Shown: positions 59,200-64,000 of the stretch, piece after piece
Numbering within the stretch: the stretch's first letter is position 1
Layout of the letters: each line of letters opens with the position of its first letter
NCBI RefSeq assembly: GCF_014646515.1
Contig: NZ_BMNK01000015.1
Coordinates: forward strand, 1 to 64,000
Direction of reading: 5' to 3'
Source: Nonomuraea glycinis
GTDB lineage: Bacteria; Actinomycetota; Actinomycetes; Streptosporangiales; Streptosporangiaceae
Length of the DNA stretch: 64,000 nt
The notes under the pieces: model-generated
What the model saw: only the letters and a program-made list of their open reading frames with translations
The model's database searches: none
Told to the model about the DNA's origin: nothing
Program-made: the position numbers and the translations under genes

Positions 59200-61041
59200 T
59201 CATAGCGACAGTTCCGCCACGGCTCGGCGGGCCGCGGCGACGGCGCCGCCGGTCCCGCCCACGGCGGTGTCGGAGCCGGCGATCGCGATCCGGCCGAACC
59301 GCCTGCTCGCCACCTCGGCCGGGAACGGGCCGTCCGGGTAGAACGCGTGCCAGGGCCGCCCGTACTCGGCCGCGTGCCCATGGCCCCACCTGCGGATCTC
59401 GACCCCCTCGATGTCCCTGTCCGGGTCGAACCCGCCGGGCCCGAGCAGCCGGGCGAGCTGGTCGCGGGCGCTGTGCTCCAGGAAGCGGTACGGCGTCCTG
59501 AACAGTGCCCGCCGCCCCTCGGCCGCCCCCTCGGCAGGCCCCAGCTCCGAGCGGCAGGGCGCGGCCAGCAGCCGCGCGGTGACCGGCCCCCTGTCCTCCT
59601 CGGCCAGCTCCGTCGCATACCAGTACGCGCCGGTCCAGCGGGTGCGGGTGACGCCGACCCGCTGCCACGCCCGCCGGTCCCGCAGCCGCACCACGGCCTC
59701 CACCGTCGGCAGCCGCACCGCGGCGGCCAGTGCCCGGCGCTGTTCGGCCGGCAGGTCGGGGATCAGGTAGGGGACGACCATGCTCCAGCAGGCCAGGATC
59801 ACCGCCCCGGCGGCCACGGTCCTGACCTCGTGGCCGTCGAAATAGCCGACGCTCACGCCCCCCGGCGGGCCCTCGTCGCGTACCGAGACCACCGGGCTGG
59901 ACAGCCGCAGCCGGACCGGATCGCCTGGCCGGTCCAGGGCGGCGGCGGCGAGCAGGCCCACCGGCGCCCCGGCCGGACCGGGGATCAACGGGTCCACCGG
60001 GTCCATCGGGTCCTGGGGGTCGCCGGGGCGGCGCCGCCAGTCCCGCTGCACGCTGGGCGCGTTGAACCGCGACGGTTTCCCGGCGTCCAGCCCCAAGCCG
60101 TCGAACCCGGGATAGTCCCAACCCCGGGCCCAGCCGCGAGCAGGGCTGTGGTCGGGGCCGTGGGCGTCTCTGCGGGCGTCGCTGCGGGCATCTGGGCGGG
60201 CATCGCCGTGAGTACGGCCGTGAGTACGGCCGTGGGCATGGCCGTGGGTGCGGCCGTGCGTGCTGCCCCAGGCGTCGATCGCGCCGAAGGCCCGGGTGTC
60301 GTAGGCCCAGGCGGCGCTGGACATGGTCCGGCAGAACCGCTCGACGTCCGGGTGCGCCCGGCACACCTTCAGCAGGAAGTCCGAGTACGTCAACCCGGCC
60401 AGCCGCTCCTGCTTCTCCTCGGCCGACAGCCGGGGAAACCAGTCGGGCGCGTCCCGGTAGAGCCGGAGCAGGTCCGCCCTGGCCCGGTCGGCGACCGGCA
60501 GGCGGGAGATCCACCGCTCGGCGGTGCCCTCGGGCTCGTACCGGACCAGCGTCTCCACCGGGAAGGTCTCCCGGTCGCACATCACGCTGTCGTACGGCGC
60601 GTGGCCGGGCCCGCGCCGGCGCTCGCCGAGCCGTTCGTGGTTGTCCAGGATGAGCACGCGCGCGTCCGGGGCGGCGCGCAGCCATTCGGCGGCCGCGGTC
60701 AGCCCGCTGGTCCCCGCGCCGACCACCACCAGGTCGTAGTGCTCACCGGTGGGGACGGCGGGACCCGCGTACTCCCAGAACCGGCCGTCCCGCAGCGCGT
60801 GCGGCACGCTGAGCGCATGAGCCGTGTCACCGTGCCACCCTGCGACGCCGGGGGCCGGTGCGGCGTTGTGGGGCATCTCAGGGCCTGTCGTGAGCGCCTC
60901 GAAAGCGGTGAGGCCGTCCCGCGAGCCGACGGCGGCCAGGCCGGCGGTCATGGCGATCCCGTCGAGGAAGTCGCGGCGCGAAAGAGTCCGCTCCTTTCCG
61001 GGATCGCGGGTCCGGCCTGGTGATGCCGAGATGTCGCTCAT
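59200..61041 (-). CDS. Tat-exported FAD/NAD(P)-binding oxidoreductase with His-rich insert
   Basis: The 613-residue protein starts with a twin-arginine signal (S21-RRDFL, then GIAMTAGLAAVGS). An FAD-binding Rossmann fold follows: DLVVVGAGTSGLTAAAEWLR (GAGTSG at 108-113), RVLILDNHERLGERRRG; the closing motif is RIAIAGSDTAVGGTGGAVAA at the C terminus, with an NAD(P)-binding domain suggested by AAGAVILACWSMVVPYL. It resembles the spermidine dehydrogenase-like NAD(P)/FAD family. Residues 261-297 form a low-complexity stretch of THGRTHG and DARxDA repeats, absent from the usual fold and probably a surface loop that could bind metal. It is probably periplasmic or extracellular. Confidence 0.8.
   Translation of the reverse strand: MSDISASPGRTRDPGKERTLSRRDFLDGIAMTAGLAAVGSRDGLTAFEALTTGPEMPHNAAPAPGVAGWHGDTAHALSVPHALRDGRFWEYAGPAVPTGEHYDLVVVGAGTSGLTAAAEWLRAAPDARVLILDNHERLGERRRGPGHAPYDSVMCDRETFPVETLVRYEPEGTAERWISRLPVADRARADLLRLYRDAPDWFPRLSAEEKQERLAGLTYSDFLLKVCRAHPDVERFCRTMSSAAWAYDTRAFGAIDAWGSTHGRTHGHAHGRTHGRTHGDARPDARSDARRDAHGPDHSPARGWARGWDYPGFDGLGLDAGKPSRFNAPSVQRDWRRRPGDPQDPMDPVDPLIPGPAGAPVGLLAAAALDRPGDPVRLRLSSPVVSVRDEGPPGGVSVGYFDGHEVRTVAAGAVILACWSMVVPYLIPDLPAEQRRALAAAVRLPTVEAVVRLRDRRAWQRVGVTRTRWTGAYWYATELAEEDRGPVTARLLAAPCRSELGPAEGAAEGRRALFRTPYRFLEHSARDQLARLLGPGGFDPDRDIEGVEIRRWGHGHAAEYGRPWHAFYPDGPFPAEVASRRFGRIAIAGSDTAVGGTGGAVAAARRAVAELSL
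60151..60261 (-). repeat. Short tandem repeats coding a His/Asp-rich loop
   Basis: On the coding strand, units such as GGCCGTACTCACGGCC-like (THGRTHG, HGHAHGRTHG) are followed by DARPDARSDARRDAHG. They interrupt the FAD oxidoreductase at residues 261-297. Repeats of 9-12 bases suggest slippage growth. Confidence 0.7.
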
Positions 61042-61321
61042 GCCGCGAGCATCATCACCATGGCCGGATACGGCGTGGAGACGCGCACTCCTTCGAGCAA
61101 CATTTAGCGCGATCTGGTGCCGGTATTATCCGGCGTAGGCAACGTACGGAAACTCCTGCAAAAACGGTGGCAAAGGGTGAAGCCGCTGGTAGCAGAGATG
61201 AGAACGTACGGACTCCCATCCTCGGAGCCGTCGATTTCCGTGAATAGCGACGTTGCCCGCCCTCGCGTTCGCCGTTTCCTCTAGCGTCTATTCACCGTCG
61301 CTGAAGTGAAATGGAGAATTC

Positions 61322-61999
61322 ATGCTTAAGGCCTTTTCGGGGATATGTCTGAGCATGACGGTCATAGCGGGATGTGCCGCGAGTGGGGTCGCCGAGCAGC
61401 CGGTGAAGACGGCCCAGGCGCCCTCGCCGTCCGCCGCCCTGGCGGGCAAGCTGCGGGCCGTCCTGCTGCCGGTTCCCAAGGGGATGCGCGTGGTGCACGG
61501 CCCGGAGGTCGGTGCGTTCGGCACGCTCAAGTCCACCCAGCAGGGCCTGGCGGCCGTCCGGCAGTCCAAGCTGAACCGGCCGGAGTGCGCCGGCGCGCCC
61601 CAGCTCGACCCGGCCAGGCCGGAGATCGCCCGCGCGCCCGCGGCCGTGATCGCCTTCGCCAACGAGCGGGGCTCCATCAGCCAGGCCGTGGTGGCGCTCC
61701 CGCCGGCCGCGTTCCCCGGCCCGCTGCCCGTCGGGTGCGGCACCTACACCGCCGACGTGCACGGCACCGAGGTCACCTACCGCACCCAGGACCTGGACAT
61801 GCCCCGGCAGGGCGACGAGTCGCGCGCCTACCTGACCACCGCGTCGGGCGGCGACAGGAACGCGCAGATCGGCTCGGTGGTGATCCGCCGCGGCACCGTC
61901 GTCATGAGCCTCATGGTGGTGGGCAAGGAGGTCAAGCGCGCCGGGCTGCTGGAGCTGGGGCGGCTGGCGGACCAGAACCTCTCCCGCGTCGCCACCTGA
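61322..61999 (+). CDS. Lipoprotein, hypothetical
   Basis: The 225-residue precursor has a lipobox (SMTVIAGC, Cys18) after a short hydrophobic signal, so it should be lipid-anchored. The mature part contains three further Cys or nearby pairs (RPECAGAP, PVGCGTYT) and beta-rich text (SQAVVALPPAAFPGPLPVGC, IGSVVIRRGTVVMSLMVVG), as in actinomycete sensor-like lipoproteins. Its function is unknown. GGAG lies 9 bases before ATG 61322. The 280 bases upstream hold two copies of AACGTACGGA(A/-)ACTCC (about 61140 and 61203) and no gene. Confidence 0.75.
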   Translation: MLKAFSGICLSMTVIAGCAASGVAEQPVKTAQAPSPSAALAGKLRAVLLPVPKGMRVVHGPEVGAFGTLKSTQQGLAAVRQSKLNRPECAGAPQLDPARPEIARAPAAVIAFANERGSISQAVVALPPAAFPGPLPVGCGTYTADVHGTEVTYRTQDLDMPRQGDESRAYLTTASGGDRNAQIGSVVIRRGTVVMSLMVVGKEVKRAGLLELGRLADQNLSRVAT

Positions 62000-62020
62000 C
62001 GCGGAGCGGCGCCGCCTGAC

Positions 62021-64000
62021 TCAGATCAGCACGTGGTCGTCGGGGCGGCCCGCGAAGGAGAACTGGGCGTTCCTGGTCAGCTTGATGTGGTCGGCCTGCC
62101 AGGTGTGCATGGAGGCGTCGGCGCTGCGCCAGTAGACGAAGTTGAACCGGTCGGCGGAGTAGATCTTCACCCCGTCCTCCTTCAGCCTGCGGACCAGGTG
62201 GGTGTCCTCGCCCCGGGTCAGGTCGGGGAAGCCGTAGGAGCGGAACATCTCCGCCGTGCCGAGGAACGTGCCGCCCTGCACCAGGAAGGAGTAGCGGTGC
62301 TCCAGGCCGGGCAGGCGCAGCATCGTGGTGTTGCGGCCCTCGAAGTAGGCGTAGTGGGCGCCCTTGCCGACCAGCTCGGCGTCGGAGTAGTCGAAGGCGC
62401 GGACCAGGTCCGACAGGTAGTGCTCGCCGTACAGGTTGTCGTCGTCCATCTTGGCGATCAGCTCGCCCTCGGCGGCGGCGATGCCCAGGTTCATGCAGGC
62501 CCCGAGCGACAGCTCGGGGGCGGCGGGCAGCACCGTGACGTCGGTGATGCCGGCCATCCGCGCCTTGTCGGCCACCACGACGGGGTCGATGTCCAGGCCG
62601 TGCAGCACCATGATGAGCTGCAGCGGCCGGTGGATCTGCTTGGCCACCGAGGAGATCGCGTGCTCGATCTGCGAGGCGCGGTTGGTGGGCAGCACCACGG
62701 AGATCGAGCGCGAGCGGGGCTGGGTGGGCCGGCCGAGCATCTGGAGGATCTGGTCCACGCGGTGGGAGAACAGGTGCTTGTCGAAGACCTCGCGCATGGC
62801 CAGATGGCCCATCCGGGCGCGCAGCTCGGGGCTGTTGATCAGGTGCAGGACCTGGTTGTACGACTCCACCGGCTCGCGGGCGATGGGCACCAGGTCGCCG
62901 AAGGTCTCCTCGATGGCCCTGGACCAGCCGGACACGACCGGGGTGGCGCAGGCCGACAGCTCGAAGACGCGGCGCGCGCACATGGTGGGTGAGTCCAGCA
63001 CCGAGTTGACGTTGAGGAAGACCTTGTACATGCGGTAGGCGGCGAGCATCTGGTCGTAGGGGAGCTCGCCGACGATGTGCGGGCGGTACTTCTCCGGCCA
63101 GCCGTACTTGTCGTCCACCTCGCCGTTGCGGGCGAAGATGTGCAGGCCGAGCTCGCGGACGGGGTCGAGGACGGTCTCCATCTGCTCACGGCGCTCGGGG
63201 TGCTTGTCGCGGAAGTACATCCCGGCGAAGACCACGTCGTGCAGGCGGCCCTGCTTCTGCTGGATCGGGTTGTGCACGCGGGGCTGGGCCGCGAACTGCA
63301 GCACGTCCACCCGATCATGTCCCAGGACTTCGCGATATTTCGGCACCATGTCGCCGTCGCAGGTGAACACGTAGTCGAACAGCTTGGCCGTGTCGATGAA
63401 GAAGTCGAAGTTCGGCGGGTCCTCCTTGTTCCAGAAGACCGTCGGGATCCCCTCGGCCTGGCACCAGGCGACCAGGTCGCGCAGCGGCTCCTTGGGCGCG
63501 TTGGTGCCGGTCATCTGGTAGCGCCAGCGGCCCTGGTTGCCGTGCCAGGCCGACTCGCAGAACAGCACGTCGGGCCGCTTGTCGGCGAAGATCTCCGGCC
63601 AGTCCTTGAGCCCGAACTCGATCTGGTCCCACTCGTACTTGAAGGCCATCCTGGAGAAGTCGTCCAGGATCACCGCCACCCGCAGGTCGGGCCGGGTCAC
63701 CGGCCCGAGCGGCCACTTGGCCGGAGGCACCTCCACCTTCGGCGGCCGGTGGCCGGCCAGTTGGACCGCCTCGGTGACCGGCATGGGCGCCTTGGGGGCG
63801 CGGTCCTTGGACCTGACCGCCTCCAGCATCTTGCCGGGGCTCTTGGACCCGATCGCCTCGCCCAGCTTGAAGGTCCGCTTGGCCTGGGTGGCCTCCAGCT
63901 TCCAGCCGGCGTAGGCGGCCTTGGCCTCGGCTATCTCCAGCCGCCTGCGCAGCTCGACGATCTCCGTCTCGTACCGCTCGACGAGCTTGCGCTCCTCGGG
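62021..64000 (-). CDS. Large glycosyltransferase, CgeB-like plus GT2 domains (5' end outside the window)
   Basis: The frame is open to the window edge, so at least 659 residues are encoded and the start is missing. The visible order is: a coiled coil (KLVERYETEIVELRRRLEIA); a CgeB/DUF3880-like glycosyltransferase domain (VAVILDDFSRMAFKYEWDQI, LFDYVFTCDGDMVPKYREVL, NVNSVLDSPTMCARRVFELS); then a GT2 domain (SISVVLPTNRASQIEHAISS, AEGELIAKMDDDNLYGEHYL with the DxD motif, GEDTHLVRRLKEDGVKIYSA). Such proteins build surface polysaccharides or glycosylate proteins in the cytoplasm. ATG 63829 is internal, because coding sequence continues upstream of it. Confidence 0.85.
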   Translation of the reverse strand, partial: PEERKLVERYETEIVELRRRLEIAEAKAAYAGWKLEATQAKRTFKLGEAIGSKSPGKMLEAVRSKDRAPKAPMPVTEAVQLAGHRPPKVEVPPAKWPLGPVTRPDLRVAVILDDFSRMAFKYEWDQIEFGLKDWPEIFADKRPDVLFCESAWHGNQGRWRYQMTGTNAPKEPLRDLVAWCQAEGIPTVFWNKEDPPNFDFFIDTAKLFDYVFTCDGDMVPKYREVLGHDRVDVLQFAAQPRVHNPIQQKQGRLHDVVFAGMYFRDKHPERREQMETVLDPVRELGLHIFARNGEVDDKYGWPEKYRPHIVGELPYDQMLAAYRMYKVFLNVNSVLDSPTMCARRVFELSACATPVVSGWSRAIEETFGDLVPIAREPVESYNQVLHLINSPELRARMGHLAMREVFDKHLFSHRVDQILQMLGRPTQPRSRSISVVLPTNRASQIEHAISSVAKQIHRPLQLIMVLHGLDIDPVVVADKARMAGITDVTVLPAAPELSLGACMNLGIAAAEGELIAKMDDDNLYGEHYLSDLVRAFDYSDAELVGKGAHYAYFEGRNTTMLRLPGLEHRYSFLVQGGTFLGTAEMFRSYGFPDLTRGEDTHLVRRLKEDGVKIYSADRFNFVYWRSADASMHTWQADHIKLTRNAQFSFAGRPDDHVLI

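Overview
The window is high-GC DNA with GTG/ATG starts and purine-rich ribosome binding sites. It looks like the chromosome of a sporulating, mycelial actinomycete. The indicators are two conservon (cvn) loci, a SARP/AfsR-type regulator, a SAV2177-type methyltransferase, EspC/WXG100-like proteins beside YbaB proteins, and many F420/flavin enzymes and TetR/HxlR/LysR switches. Streptosporangiaceae (Nonomuraea-like) is my best guess, by inference from gene content only. No rRNA, tRNA, CRISPR array, transposase or integrase was found.

Layout. 0.1-6.4 kb holds exported proteins, a type VII secretion-like group (EspC-like, WXG100-like and HEAT-type genes) divergent from two YbaB genes, and a frameshifted HEAT-type gene. 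6.4-15 kb holds small metabolic and regulatory genes: DoxX, cupin, LysR, a secreted peptide, a serine hydrolase, a SAM methyltransferase, GNAT, YCII, HxlR, a 5'-truncated pirin and a RibD-like reductase. 15-23 kb holds a MetX-like hydrolase, then a TetR gene divergent from a co-directional SDR, FAD monooxygenase, serine hydrolase and CocE/PepX hydrolase. 23-31.9 kb holds a decayed HxlR gene divergent from an LLM monooxygenase/FAD oxidase fusion plus a flavin reductase, then a zinc-less MDR divergent from a large SARP-NB-ARC-TPR regulator, and a quinone oxidoreductase.

32-43.8 kb holds a BtrH-like protein, a membrane protein, an ECF sigma/regulator pair, an esterase, a 2H phosphoesterase-like protein, a UvrA-like ABC protein, GNAT, thiC with a TPP riboswitch, and an F420-type nitroreductase fusion. 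43.9-52.6 kb holds a two-gene RloA/RloB-type defence module, an apparently inactive metallopeptidase homologue, an HxlR/FMN reductase pair, a saccharopine dehydrogenase-like gene divergent from a TetR gene, and a DUF998 protein. 52.6-59 kb holds a cvnA-cvnC pair converging on a complete cvnA-B-C-D conservon. 59-64 kb holds a Tat-exported FAD oxidoreductase with a His-rich insert, a lipoprotein and a large glycosyltransferase that runs off the window.

Three themes stand out. Many divergent regulator/target pairs keep clear palindromic operators. Several genes are decaying (HEAT-type, HxlR, pirin, XRE and PPOX remnants). Short tandem repeats, at least two of them apparently copied from gene 3' ends, fill intergenic gaps between 43.7 and 49.9 kb.
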